A stretch of DNA of 64,000 nucleotides, from NCBI GenBank assembly GCA_029817715.1, contig JARUPY010000606.1, positions 7,936,001-8,000,000 of the forward strand. The letters are read 5' to 3'. Position numbers and translations under genes: made by a program. Every line of letters starts with the position of its first letter. The stretch's first letter is position 1. Under the pieces are notes generated by a model. That model was given only the letters and a program-made list of their open reading frames with translations, searched no databases and was not told the origin of the DNA. This DNA comes from Melastoma dodecandrum. Taxonomy: Eukaryota > Streptophyta > Magnoliopsida > Myrtales > Melastomataceae. Shown here piece after piece: positions 46,986-58,799 of the stretch.

Positions 46986-48506
46986 TCAAGCGCTGAGCAG
47001 AGGGGGGATGGGGTCCGAGGAAAGGTGCGGAGAGGGAGAACCCGAGACCGCCGCGGCAGACCCCACATTGCTACAGTCTACGTCGCGGCCGCCCTCGTTG
47101 TCGTCGCCCGTCGTTAGCATGTTCTGTTGATGGTAGACCTGCCTCAGCCTCTCTATTTCCCTCCTCAGCGCCTCTTGATGTGCTGCCCACCAACAGAACA
47201 ATCAAACGACCGTGATTAAGATAATGGTGGGAAGGGCTTTTCCAAAGTGTGGGCAACACATGCATGCACGAGAGATAACAGCTGTGTGTGTGTCTCTCCC
47301 CCTCCCTTTCTTGCAATTACTTAAGCCTACAACCATTCCTCAATCTCTCCCACATGTCCCCCCGGCCCCCTCCATGTGAGATCGACAGTCTGCTACTACA
47401 AAATCCTCGTGCTTCAGAAAATGGAGAAGTATTCATTCATTCACAATCCCCGTATCATATTTTATCCAATAGGGCCGACCCCAGATTCAGAAACACATCA
47501 AGGATTTAAGAACTGAACTCAACTGACCATCTTTGAAGATCTTGTCTTGGGCCAAGGCAGCGATCCTCTGCTTGAGAGCGCTGTTATCCACGTTCAGCAG
47601 CAGTCTCTGGTGGTCCAGGAAAGCTACTCTCGGCGACAGCACCGACACCTCTGCCTGAATCCGACCGAATACTTAGATTTTTGGTTTCTGGGTTAGTAAG
47701 AGGGGATGGATGGGGGAGTGGGAAAGCACAATGTACTTGTAAGGTGTTGACGCTGCGTTCTAGCTCCGATATGTACTGCAGCTTCCTCACCCTTGATCTC
47801 TGCGCAGACTGTCTATTGGCCAATATCCTAACGCAGCAAATTCTCTCGTTAATTATGAATCCATCCGTGAACAACATGACATGCTCTCCCTGTCCTAATG
47901 CGTGTTTGAGCATTACCTTTTTACCCTCTTGGGGTCAATGATCCTCTCCGTCGACTCACTTAGGTCGTCCTCAGAGGCGGTGTTGGCCATGGCTGTGACC
48001 CGATAATCGGACTCGAACGGGCTCTGCACTTCCTCTGGCTCGTACTTGGGGTGAATTTCTTGTTGTTGCTGTTGTTGCAGGGGTGGCGTCCCCTGCTTCT
48101 CCTCGTTGATGCAGTCTTGGTCGGAAGGCGAAGAAGGGTTCGATGACGAAAGGGTCGGGATGACGACGGAAGGCAAGATCTCGTCGGTGAACATGGACAC
48201 GAACTGTTCGTCGTCGAACCGGTCGAACTCCCCGCCTGCATTTCCCCCGTCGGAGCAGGGGACGACGCCCTCGACCCCCCGGCAGTTCTCGAGCAGGGGA
48301 GCCTCGAGGAAGGCGATGGAGTCGCTAACCGACCGACGGTGAGCCCCGCGCCTTGCCGACGAGAAGTCGAGGAACTCGTCGACCCAGGACGGGCTCCCGT
48401 TGCCGTTGCAGTTACCGGAGGCAGCGTACAGGTGGTGGTGGGGCAGCTTGGGGAATTCCTGCCAGATCGGGGGCACGTTGGGGATCTTGGGCGGCAATTG
48501 CGCCAT
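46986..48506 (-). CDS. bZIP transcription factor, bZIP34/bZIP61-like
   Basis: Group E bZIP, whose Arabidopsis members bZIP34/61 act in pollen and vascular development. Four exons, 47917-48506, 47737-47827, 47528-47654 and 46986-47182, give 334 aa. The N-terminus MAQLPPKIPNVPPIWQEFP and the SWVDEFLDFSSARRGAHRRS, SDSIAFLEAP and FDRFDDEQFVSMFTDE motifs are diagnostic of this pair. The basic region is DPKRVKRILANRQSAQRSRV, followed by RKLQYISELERSVNTLQ. The zipper carries the group E proline (VSVLSPRVAFLDHQR). It ends in an acidic/Ser-rich tail. A Gln run (QQQQQQQE) lies near residue 140. All introns are canonical and in phase. Confidence 0.92.
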
Positions 48507-49435
48507 TCTACGGCCAACCCTGCCCAGGCCCACCCGAATGAAACAATCAAATCCTATCACAAAAAAGAAAAAATGAAGAAAAAGTTGCCGCAATTGATCA
48601 AAGACAATTTAGGAGGGAGTATAAAACAGGAATCCCAAATAAAAAGGAGGGAAGTCTATCGGTTGAAGAGGAGGAGAAAATGGAGGGTGAAATAAACCAA
48701 ACACCAAATGATGATCCTTTTTGGAGGGAGGAGACCCACCACCTCCACCTCCACCTCCACCTCCACCTCCACCTAAATAGTAATAAAAAAAAAGGGGGAA
48801 TGTAGCTTTTTCTACATGGGATAAAGTTTGGTGATAAAATATTTCCAGAATTAAGGTAGGAAATTTTGAAATTCGAACTTCATTCCAATGGCTGAATTTA
48901 ATGTAGTAAATTCTCAAATTTTTTTAGGTTAACTTATTGTTATTAAAAACTGTATTTTAAAAATTATTGCCTATTTTAGTAAAATATGAGGATCATACTC
49001 ATACGTTAAAGGTGGTATTCAGCAGGAGGGAGTAGCGAGGGAGAGGGGGAGGGGAGTTTATGTGCTAGGGGGGGGGGGGGGATCCACATGGAGACAATGA
49101 AACATGTAAGAAAAAGAAGGAAAGAAATAAAGCAAAGATTGGACAGCTGTTGGACAGCCTGTTTAAGGTGGTTGGTTCCCCTTCCCCTCCCAACTCAACG
49201 GTATTACTCCTATTAACTATTTTCGCTTCTTCTTTGATCATCTGGGTCTCGACTTGACCTTAAATGGTTCTATTGTTTTAAGAACATCCCAATGCCTTCA
49301 CTGACAATAATAGTAATAATAATAATAACAATGGGTTAACGAGCCAGTAATAAAAGAACGAAGGAAATTCCCCATCACCAGCCACGATCAAACAGAGTGA
49401 AACATAGAGGAGAAAAGTGACAAAAGCGAGGGGAG
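48507..49435. other. bZIP upstream region
   Basis: Contains a (CCACCT)n microsatellite at about 48736-48774 (GGAGGT on the bZIP strand) within about 240 bp of the start codon, and a G13 run near 49068-49081. Otherwise AT-rich and gene-free. Confidence 0.5.
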
Positions 49436-49668
49436 TTTTGTTTTACGTTAGTTTTCAAATTATTTCGCGAAATGAACTCCTAAATTTCGAAATTTATCAA
49501 CTAATCTTGTGAAATCGGCCTTACAAAGCTGATTTCATGGCGAGGATGGCATGAAAAAGGTCGACTTGTCCTGAAGTCGGCCTTTGTAAGGCCGATTTCA
49601 CAAGGTTAGTTGACGAATTTCGAAACTTAGGATGTAGTTTCGCAAAATAATTTAGAAACCGTAACAAA
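49436..49668. mobile_element. foldback MITE-like inverted repeat
   Basis: Two arms of about 80-90 bp in inverted orientation separated by a short loop. The inner 41 bp match with two differences: TGTGAAATCGGCCTTACAAAG on the left is mirrored by CTTTGTAAGGCCGATTTCACA on the right. The symmetry continues outward through AATTTCG and ATTATTTCGCGAAAT / TTTCGCAAAATAAT. No coding capacity; transcripts would form a strong hairpin. Confidence 0.75.
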
Positions 49669-49962
49669 GTGAGATGGTTATAGACATATCCCATGTGATA
49701 TGAAATGTTGTGAATTTGCCCTTTTAAAAAGAATGCCTCCCTCCCTCCCTCCACTATGCATGCATGCCCTTTTACTCCCATCATATCCCTCACACTCACA
49801 TGTTCGTAGGGTTCAATTATTTTAAAACTAGTAAAAATCTATGGGTTACATTAATTTGATGGTCTATAAATATAAATAGGTGAAGGAAAAAGAGAAATCA
49901 AACAAACGGAATCGCTTGAATGAATCAAAAAGATTTGCTACGTGGAGTTATAGTCCTGCTGC

Positions 49963-50679
49963 TTAACCACCCCCCCCCCTTGGAGGGTGGCTCTGCTGCG
50001 GCTGGGCCGCGGCGGCAGTGGACGCGAGTTCTTGTTCCTGATTCTCGTTTTTTATGTCTAGATGGTGCCCCATCCGGAATGCGAAAGGGACCGCGTCGAT
50101 TATGCAACTCTCGTTCTCGTGCATCGCATGGGTTGTCCTGACGTTACCATCATTTGTCACGGCCCCGGCTATGCCTGCTCTCCCTAGATTTACATTAGCC
50201 ACGGGATTGTTCCCGCGATGATTGTTCCATCCTACCAGTCCGGGAGAAGCAGTCACCGGCGTGTTGCCGACGTGACAAACGCCAACCACGTTGTTGTTGT
50301 TGTTGCCGGCAATTCTTTTGATCTCTGCCTGCAGCTGTTGTATCCGCAAGACGTGAGTCTGGGCCAAGTTCCTCAGGTAGAGAACCTCGTCCAAGGACTT
50401 GTGGTACTCGCCGTAGATCCCAAGGACAGGATCCCTCTGACGGACGAGAGCCTCGAACACGAGCGACTCCACCTGTCGAGCCCTGTCGGCCTCGCTCACT
50501 GCCATCATCATCTTCGTGACGTTGCTGACCCCGAAGACCCTATGCACGGCCTGGAACTCTCGGGACTTGTCTGCGGGGAAGTAAGGGGAGAGGGGGCACC
50601 TCTCGTCGCACTTCTTCCTCTGGTGCTTGCAGGACGCGCAGGCCGCGTTGCTGCCGTAACCTCGGGCATGATGATTCAT
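49963..50679 (-). CDS. LOB-domain transcription factor, LBD27-like
   Basis: Plant-specific LOB/LBD DNA-binding protein. Single exon, 238 aa, from ATG 50679. The zinc-finger-like C-block CASCKHQRKKCDERC (CX2CX6CX3C) is at residues 14-28, followed by PLSPYFPADKSREFQAVHR and VFGVSNVTKMM (the GAS-block region). Then come VFEALVRQRDPVLGIYGEY and a short heptad-like stretch LRNLAQTHVLRIQQL. The PVLG-YGEY segment and FQAVHRVFGVSNV point to the LBD22/27 group; Arabidopsis LBD27 (SIDECAR POLLEN) is required for microspore division. The C-terminus is Asn-, Ala- and Gln-rich and not conserved. It is divergent from the prohibitin gene, with about 800 bp between start codons. Confidence 0.9.
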   Translation of the reverse strand: MNHHARGYGSNAACASCKHQRKKCDERCPLSPYFPADKSREFQAVHRVFGVSNVTKMMMAVSEADRARQVESLVFEALVRQRDPVLGIYGEYHKSLDEVLYLRNLAQTHVLRIQQLQAEIKRIAGNNNNNVVGVCHVGNTPVTASPGLVGWNNHRGNNPVANVNLGRAGIAGAVTNDGNVRTTHAMHENESCIIDAVPFAFRMGHHLDIKNENQEQELASTAAAAQPQQSHPPRGGGG

Positions 50680-50996
50680 CCTCCTATATCCACAACTTAA
50701 AAAAGCTTTTTAGATCTCCAGGGCGCATATAAATCAAGCAAGTCCTGGGCAAAAAAGAAAGAAACTGAAGTAAGAAACAGGTGGTGTGGTGTGGGGGAAG
50801 CGGGGGATGAACATCAAAAGATTATGGAGAGGTTTCTGGGAATGTTTGATTAGGGTTTGGTAAATCATCCCTTTTGGGAAAAAACTTCTACTTTCCTCGT
50901 ACAAGAGAATCTAAGTCCAAAGATCAATTACGTGGATCCGATTGTTCCTGTGATTACTTATTATCTAATGCTTTTGTTCCTGAGAAGCGAGGAGCC

Positions 50997-51102
50997 CAAT
51001 GGGCTTTTGATTAACGCGAGGGGATTCTCTCAATTGGGCCTCCGGATTGGCCCATTAAAGGCCCATTAACAAAACCGCAACCACTTGTACCAAAAACCCT
51101 AA
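50997..51102 (+). promoter_or_regulatory. prohibitin promoter: site II cluster and telo-box
   Basis: Four TGGGC-type elements in about 70 bp (AATGGGCTT, TTGGGCCTC, TTGGCCCATT and AAGGCCCATT, about 51000-51068), then a telo-box AAACCCTAA (51094-51102). This matches promoters of plant mitochondrial and translation genes. Confidence 0.55.
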
Positions 51103-51495
51103 GTCGGTGGGCGGAGAAAGAAGGAACTCTCCCCCCCCAAAAACCCATCTCCACTCTCTATTCCTCCCTTTTTCTTCCCCTTGGTCTTCTCTCTGTTCTT
51201 ACACCCGCCCTCGTCCCTTTCCTCCCTGCTGTCACACGACTTCGAAGGTCGCCAGGACGAGGGTTTGAAGGTGAGGTATGAGCTTGTCGATGCTGAGTTC
51301 CTTCCGCGAGTCCTGATTACTTTGCGATCTGGTCGAGGTGTTGTGGTCATGTCGAGTAGGTTTTGGTGCCGTCGTCTGCGATTAGGGATTTCTTCCACCC
51401 CCCCGCCCAAATCCGTCTTTTTGTTTTTGATTCCTGGTTTTAGTGATGCGGATGATTTCAGTGCTTCGTGTTCCTTTTCTTGTTGCAGGAAAAAC

Positions 51496-53149
51496 ATGAA
51501 TTTTAAGAATGTCAAGGTCCCGAAGGTGCCCAGCGGCGGGGCCGCCTCTGCTTTGCTCCAGCTGGGGGTCCTAGGCGGCATCGGGTTGTATGCCGCTGGG
51601 AATAGTCTCTACAATGTTGAAGGTGGGCACCGGGCCATAATGTTTAACCGTATCTCTGGGATCAAGGACAAGGTTAACCAACTTTCTTCTCTTGTCATTT
51701 TGGAATGTTTAGATTCATTGCGGGTGTCTTTTCTTTTCCCGTAATCAGAATGTTGATTTTAGTGCTTCGATGAGTCTGCGGTGGCAGAAATTCGGGGGCC
51801 TTGTGATCTATCGAGTTTTAGATTGCACTCGCTATTGCTCTTAGGATGTGATATTAATATTTTGCCTTTTTCTTGGCGATTGTTATGCTTTCAAAGTGAA
51901 AGTGAAAGGCAGATGAAAAACGGTTCCATCTCTTGCCGCATCTCGTTTTAATGCATGTGCCAGATAAGGCATTCTCATCATTTAATTTCACTTCCCAGGT
52001 TTATCCCGAAGGGACTCACATAATGATTCCCTGGTTCGAGAGGCCAATCATATATGACGTACGTGCGAGACCTCAAATGGTAGAGAGCACTTCTGGGAGT
52101 CGCGACCTTCAGATGGTACTTATTGCGTGCGGATTTCTTAGTTGAATTAACTACTCATGCAGTTAATCTATGATATGTTGTTGTCGTCATCTCAATTGTC
52201 ATTTTTCTTTTCTAATTTTGAATCTCAGGTTAAAATTGGACTTCGAGTTCTGACTCGTCCAGTCCCTGACCAGCTACCCACTATTTATCGTACATTAGGG
52301 GAAAACTACAATGAGAGGGTACTACCTTCAATAATTAACGAGACTCTCAAAGCTGTGGTTGCCCAGTACAATGCCAGCCAGCTCATTACTCAGAGAGAGG
52401 TGAGCTAGTCGTCTGTTCATTTCTTTTACTCTCCTAAAATAGCTGGATGAACTAAAAGCATAGGACTGCTTCTGAAAAATAGAAAACCAGTTGCATGGCG
52501 TGGCGATTTCTTTCTCACGACAATGCTTTGATTCGCGATTCTTTCTTTCTTGACCATGCTTTGTTCCTGGGTATGAAATGACATCTTCCAACCAGTCAAT
52601 CAAACTCTGGCCTGTTTGATCATGAAGTTTCTACTGTTCCTTGTAGTCTGTCAGCAGAGAAATACGGAAGATACTCACCGAAAGAGCTGCAAACTTCAAC
52701 ATTGCTCTGGATGATGTCTCCATTACCGGCCTTACTTTTGGCAAAGAATTCACTGCTGCGATTGAGGCCAAGCAAGTGGCTGCTCAGGAAGCCGAGAGGG
52801 CTAAGTTTGTGGTGGAGAAGGCTGAACAAGACAAGAAGAGTGCCATCATCAGGGCACAGGTGCTAACCTCAGACCGATATTACTTAAGAGGCTGGTTGGT
52901 TGGTTATAATTATTTGAATGATATCTGAAATAAGCTTCTGTACTTCTTGGGCAGGGTGAGGCTACTAGTGCACAGCTGATCGGTCAAGCTATTGCGAACA
53001 ATCCTGCCTTCATTACCCTGAGGAGAATAGAAGCCTCGAGAGAAATTGCTCAAACTATTTCGAACTCGACCAACCGTGTTTTCTTGAGCTCCGAAGATCT
53101 TTTACTGGATCTTCAGAAGTTAGAGCCTTCGACCGGCGGGAAGAAATGA
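51496..53149 (+). CDS. PHB2: mitochondrial prohibitin, type II (PHB2/PHB6-like)
   Basis: Subunit of the ring-shaped prohibitin complex in the inner mitochondrial membrane, needed for cristae integrity and protein quality control. Five coding exons, 51496-51672, 51999-52115, 52229-52399, 52647-52859 and 52955-53149, give 290 aa. It starts [20 protein letters not shown]; a membrane anchor is at about residues 19-37 ([18 protein letters not shown]). Then come [20 protein letters not shown] (PHB domain start), [40 protein letters not shown] and [20 protein letters not shown]. The coiled coil [20 protein letters not shown] leads to [14 protein letters not shown] 5' UTR intron ends at 51488. A PHB2 versus PHB6 orthology decision would need a tree. 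Confidence 0.93.
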
Positions 53150-56100
53150 GGATCTGTGAGCTTAAGTTGACATGAGACTTTTCGATCATCTTTTTGAACG
53201 TTATGGTGGGATCTTTTATTCATCGGTCAGGAAATCGGGGATGAACGGGCAAATTCTAGAACATCAGATCGATCTCTTTCCCCGCTAGTTCATAACTGAA
53301 TAATATGTTGTTGATGTGTTCCGAGTTCGACTGAGTACATACCATTAAAGCAAATGCCTTTTGGCTCTATGGTGAGGAATTAGAGCTCCGACCCGGTAGA
53401 AGTGGCATGGGCCCGTTTAGGCCTGCCGTACATGGGCCCTTTTGGGCTAATAGGCTCGGGCCTGTCATACATGGGCCGAAGCCTTGTTTGACTTCCCCGG
53501 TCAATTTTGTGGAATTTGAATACAATTTTTTTTTTGTCTTATAGCTGCTGCTTTTTTTAATTTAGAAAAAAAAGTTTGCTTGTTAGTGCCAACAACACTA
53601 CCAATCATTTAAGATGTTTTTGCCAACATTACTTGTGTGAATGCATATATCTTTTCGTACTATAGTAATAGTCGGCACCTCCTTTTTGTTTTATGAGCGC
53701 ATGAATTAGTGCTTGACCATATTGTATGCGTTCTAAAGCCTAAGTTTTTGGCACCTTTTCCTGTTCCTCGAAAAGTTCCCGAGATCCGCGTCCTACAGCT
53801 CTCGATCAGGTCGTCGTGTAACCTCACGGATCGAAATGCTTAATATGATACCAAAGCCATGGTTTAAACCAAACTTGCTTAAGCATGTCGGGACCAAGAG
53901 TAAGAAAAAGGAAAATATAGAGAAAGATAAGAGAGGCGGCTGGCTTGCCTTATCTCTCTGGTCTCTTCTTCTTCTTCTTCTTCTTTCCTTTTGCTTTAAA
54001 AAGACAAAAAAGAGAATCTCTAAACTTTAAGCAAGAGTGGAAAATTAAAACGCTATAACATAGTGTCGTGCAGATGATGAGGTAACTAACTGCCTACACA
54101 CTTTTAAATATGTACAAAAGTGGCCATCTATTTCATCTAGAAATGAGGAGGAATCCCCAATTTTTTTACCATATTTGTTGGTGATCATGATGAGTGGTAT
54201 ATATACTAATTGGGTTTTGGTAGATCCCAATCTCTAAGCTACAATTGACATATCTTCTATTTAAGCTTCTTCTTTTTTTATTACAACCTAGATCAACAAC
54301 AACAACTACCATTTGTAACTAAGTTTAGCATTAGTGTAACATTAATTACCAAAAGAAAAAAAGAGAGAGAAGAAAGTAAAATGGTGGGGGGGAGGGGGGG
54401 AATATTAATTTGGAATCCATATCCTTTTCTTGTGTCACAAACACCATAACTTTTACATATTCCATCACTTGGGGAAAGAAAAGCCTGCCCCAAATTCATC
54501 CACGAGTATATTCACCACACTTTTTCTTGCCCTAACTCTCATCATCGACCGGCATCACAAAATTAAAGTCGACCATCCCTCGAGACTCGTTCTTTTATCT
54601 TTGAAACATAACATCGAACTCTCTATCTGATCTAAACAAACAGAGCGGAAGAGGACAAGCAAGGAACGAAACACGCCCCCGTGGTGACAATGTCTTCCCC
54701 TTTTTTTCTCCCTTACCGAGATGGAACTTTTGTCACGAGAGGTGAGACTAAGTAAGTTCTTCTCCCAAAGTGATTGATTACTAATGATCATCAGTTGATA
54801 ACGCCATTGATATGATGAGTTATATATGTTTAAACATGGGGGATGATGATGATGGTGGTGTTATTGGGGGCGTGGTGGTGTTTTTCGGAATCCAATGCTG
54901 CTGTGGGGGGTATGACAGTGTCGTCGACAGAGAGTGTGTGTGAGGGGGGAGGGGAAGAATATTCCCAAGGCCACCAAAGTTCAACAGCTAAACTCCAAGG
55001 ATTATATTATTAAACAACTAGCAGGGTTAAGCGGCATCATTAGATTATGATTAAACTCCAATCCCACATGAAGAGAGCTAAACAGAGACATGCTAGGAAA
55101 AGGAGAGAAGTCAGCTCTTCTTCTTTTCTTTGAATGTGTGTGTTTTGGGTGCTCTGCTCTCCCTTCTAAAAATTCACTGCCCCCTTTTTGTCAGTTCATT
55201 GTCATTTTTAACTTCATCACACCCAACAAAAAGCACGTATAAACATTGGAAGTCTCACCCCCTCCCTCCCTTCTCTCGTCGATTATATTTTTCCCCTAAA
55301 ACGACAACCCCATTTTGTTTAAACTCACCTAATCAAACGACAGCAAGCCTCCAAAATGAATTGAGTCGTGAGCTGTGAGATATATATTGCCCGAGGGCCA
55401 TTCAATTTGTTAGAATACTCGGTATATTTTGTATTGCACTATATATATATATGTGTTGACACATCATACCAAGTTGAGCAGCTCCTTAGAATAGCTAGAA
55501 AGTAATAATAAAAAAAAAGCTACTGAGGTTCGATCTGATAAGGGTCGTCGTTGTATTAAGAGAATCCGAGAAAGAGAGGGGGAACATCCAATTGTCCCTT
55601 TTGGGGATCCAAATTTCTTTTCTTTTCTTCTTTCTTTTGGGTGGTGACATTATTGGAACGAGAGACCTTTATGTTTTGGAGGGCCGAAAGGTTATTCCTT
55701 CTCCTCACGAGTATCAACTCTCTCTCACGCCTCTCTTCTGTTCTTCTGTAACAAAAACGTGGACACGTGCATGGCTTCCAATGCATGGCATCTCCCATTT
55801 CATTTTTTTTAAAGTCATTTGGGTTTTCATTTTCTTTAAAGAAATATCGAAAGTGACTGATGAAAATTTAATCATCTGGGGGAAAAAGGGGGGAAGTTAT
55901 TTCTTATTTCAGGGTAAGAAAAGAAACATGAGACTAACAAAATTATTGGATAATCATGGTCTATCTCAAAAAAATGGAGTGTTTTTTAAAAGGTGGGCTT
56001 CAAAAAGTAAAAAAGTAAAAAAGTTATTCAAAGCCCTCCCTCAACATCTCCCCAACTCTTGCATTATATGATGTATGTGCCATGATCATCATTCATCCCC

Positions 56101-56422
56101 CCCTAACACAGCACCAAACATTAGCAGCAGCATCAAACCAGCTTTTCTTTTCTATTTTTTTAATGAGAGAAAGGAACGGCACCACCACCACCACCCCCAG
56201 ATATTCCTCTGTCATGTATGATTATTTTTGTTTGTTGGTTTTTCATTGATAAGCGGTAATGTCTTGGCTTGGGGCTTTGAAGGCCGAATAAACTCACGAT
56301 TTACAATAAACTATCTCTTTTCCTCCTCCTCCCCTTCTTCCTCTTCTTCTACTTCTTCCACCTTCTTCCTGTTCCTCGCCTTAGGGCTCGATCAAATTGC
56401 TTCCGTTCCAGATCAGGTAGTG
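53150..56422. other. 3.3-kb gene-free region with TGGGCC cluster
   Basis: At about 53407-53480 several TGGGCC/GGCCC elements sit in near-repeats (CATGGGCCCGTTTAGGCCTG, ACATGGGCCCTTTTGGGC, CGGGCCTGTCATACATGGGC), not next to an obvious gene start. The remainder is AT-rich with homopolymers (T9-T11, G-runs near 54385-54400). The last ~250 bp are pyrimidine-rich, consistent with a 5' leader of the IDD gene. No coding region supported. Confidence 0.5.
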
Positions 56423-58235
56423 ATGCTCCCAGCTGCAGGGATGTCTAATGAAGGGGTTTTCCCGTTCCCAAATGTTCTCCTTCACAACCACGTCTCGCAA
56501 GTAGTCGTCGTTCCGCCTGCTGACAAGGATAGCGGAACCAACACCGAGGGTCAGCCTACATCGAAGAAGAAGAGAAATCTCCCTGGCACTCCAGGTGAGT
56601 CCCTGCTTAATTGTTTTTTTTTCATCTTTTGGAAAATAATTCTCTCTTCTCCTATGTTCTTTGGAAGATGAGGTTTTGGATGATTTTGCTGTCGGTCTGC
56701 AGATCCGGAGGCCGAGGTTATTGCCCTATCGCCCAAAACCCTGATGGCGACCAACCGCTTCTTGTGTGAGATCTGCGGGAAGGGTTTCCAGAGGGACCAG
56801 AACCTCCAGCTCCACCGGAGGGGACACAACCTCCCTTGGAAGCTGAAGCAGAGGACGGGGAAGGAACCGAGGAAGAGGGTTTACGTCTGCCCCGAGAGAT
56901 CCTGCATCCACCACCACCCCTCCAGGGCTCTCGGTGACCTCACCGGAATCAAGAAGCATTTCTGCAGGAAGCACGGGGAGAAGAAGTGGAAATGCGACAA
57001 GTGCTCGAAGAGGTACGCAGTCCAGTCGGATTGGAAGGCTCACTCCAAGACCTGCGGCACGAGGGAGTACAGATGCGACTGCGGCACCCTCTTCTCTAGG
57101 TAATCCATCTATTACTACTAAAAATCCTCGCTTATCGATAACGAGGATCGATGAAACCACCACTAAACATTCGAGAAAAACGTGTTTTTCGGGGGAAAAA
57201 AGCTCGTTGTCTCAAATAGACATCACAATCGCGAGATCAAACAGCCTTCAGTTCAGTCGATGTTTGTCATATGCATTTTTTTTAAATTGTGTTTTTGGAG
57301 TGTTGCTGTCTGATCTGCTGTGCATATCATGACAAAGGATTATTGGGTTTTGGTCTGGTGTGTATTATTCTATAATTATGAGTTTTATTTTGTTAAATAG
57401 GAGGGACAGCTTCGTGACGCACAGGGCCTTCTGCGACGCCTTGGCTGAGGAGACTGCGAGATTGAACGCCGCGACCAGCGTCAATCATCATCTCTCCGCG
57501 CTCAACCGCAGTCCCTACCATTTCATGAACTCCAGCCCCCACCACCACAACAACAACCAGAACTTACCACAAGCACAGGCTTTCCCTCCCATCTTCAAGC
57601 CCGTAAATATCTCCGCCAACAACCTTGGGGATGCCCCAGACGACGTAGTAGAACCCTGCCGCCAGCCGCGGCAGGACAACGGTGCATTGCCCCTGTGGGC
57701 CATCGATAACGGTCCCTCCCTCCAGCCCCACATCTTCGTCGACCAACTACTCCCATGCACGAGCACTGCTCCACCGTCGCATTCCCAGCATCTCGACTGG
57801 GTCCTCAAGCCTTCTCCTCCCCATCCGTCGCCGCTGCCCCAATCCTCAGCATCGCTTCCTTCACTCTACAGCTCGCAACACCACCTCCTGGGCGGGAACA
57901 CCATGTCGGCGAGCATGTCAGCTACGGCTTTACTCCAGAAGGCCGCCCAGATGGGTGCAACGATGACAACGTCTTCCGAGGATCACGACGAGGACAAGCT
58001 GTTTCGCGGGCTATGTGATGTCCATCAAAGTCAGACGATGACGGGGAGCACAAGGAAACCCTCAAATTGTGACGGAGCACAGTTAGCGGAACACCAGTCT
58101 GCTCCTTCCGCAGAACGTCGGAGGATCGAACAGGGCATCGATGCAGTGATACCCGGCGGACAGACGAGGGACTTCCTCGGGGTGTCCGCGCAAGCTGCCA
58201 CGTCCAACCCTCCGTCCGTTAACGGATTGATTTGA
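56423..58235 (+). CDS. INDETERMINATE DOMAIN (IDD) zinc-finger transcription factor
   Basis: Plant C2H2/C2HC factor; IDD proteins partner with GRAS proteins (DELLA, SHR/SCR) in gibberellin and root/seed regulation. Three exons, 56423-56594, 56703-57099 and 57401-58235, give 467 aa. A nuclear-localisation patch [20 protein letters not shown] precedes the ID domain. ZF1 is [22 protein letters not shown]2 contains [21 protein letters not shown]3/ZF4 ([38 protein letters not shown]) are C2HC. The C-terminal [14 protein letters not shown] and TRDFLGV motifs used for GRAS/TPL contacts are both present, as in the GAF1/IDD2-IDD1 group. His/Asn-rich low-complexity sequence lies between. The upstream frame is open but without ATG, so 56423 is the start; an internal Met at 56441 is possible. 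Confidence 0.92.
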
Positions 58236-58799
58236 GCTCATGTGGGGTGGGGGGGGGGTGGAATTTTAGAATCCAATTTTATGCATATTTCATTCCCCCC
58301 CTTTATTCAAGGCTTTTTATTCCAAAAACCTCTTTCTGAGGAGAAAAAAAAAAGAAAAAAAAAAGGATATTTTATCATTATCCAATCAACTCAAGTATTA
58401 TTTCGGCTCGTTTTATCGGAGAAAGTAATGGGCCTGGGCCTGTCGTGAAAGCCCATTAAGACTAAGGCGATTGCCTTCCGCCTGTGTTAGTTTTGGGCTC
58501 AGGGTCAGGCGCAATTTTGATAGATGGGCCCACTGGGTGAAAGGCCCATGGACCGACTTGAAAGAATCGTCGGCAGTCGCTCCGCTGAAAGCGATCGACA
58601 GGGCAAAACAAGTGAAGGGAGAAAGCGGCGAAGCCAGACTGACTTGTTGAGCAGGAAAAGGGCAAGAAATCCCCCCCCGGCGGGTTTGTTTTCCGTTAGA
58701 TTCGATTGTCGTCGCCGCTTTGGGAATTTGGTGGGATTAGGGCCCTGGGTGGTCGATTTTTGGGGTGTACGTCGATTGATTTAGGGGTTACTGTCAAGA
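58236..58799 (+). promoter_or_regulatory. RPN1 promoter region with site II elements
   Basis: GGGCC-type elements: TGGGCCTGGGCCTG (about 58430-58443), AAGCCCATT, TTTTGGGCTC (about 58491), ATGGGCCCACTGGG (about 58524-58537) and AGGCCCATGG (about 58541-58550). They precede the RPN1 start by 250-370 bp, as in the other housekeeping genes here. Left of 58430 is the IDD 3' flank. Confidence 0.5.

Noticed and set aside
49521..49799. 92-codon minus-strand frame
   Set aside because: It is produced by the arms of the foldback repeat; no independent coding evidence.
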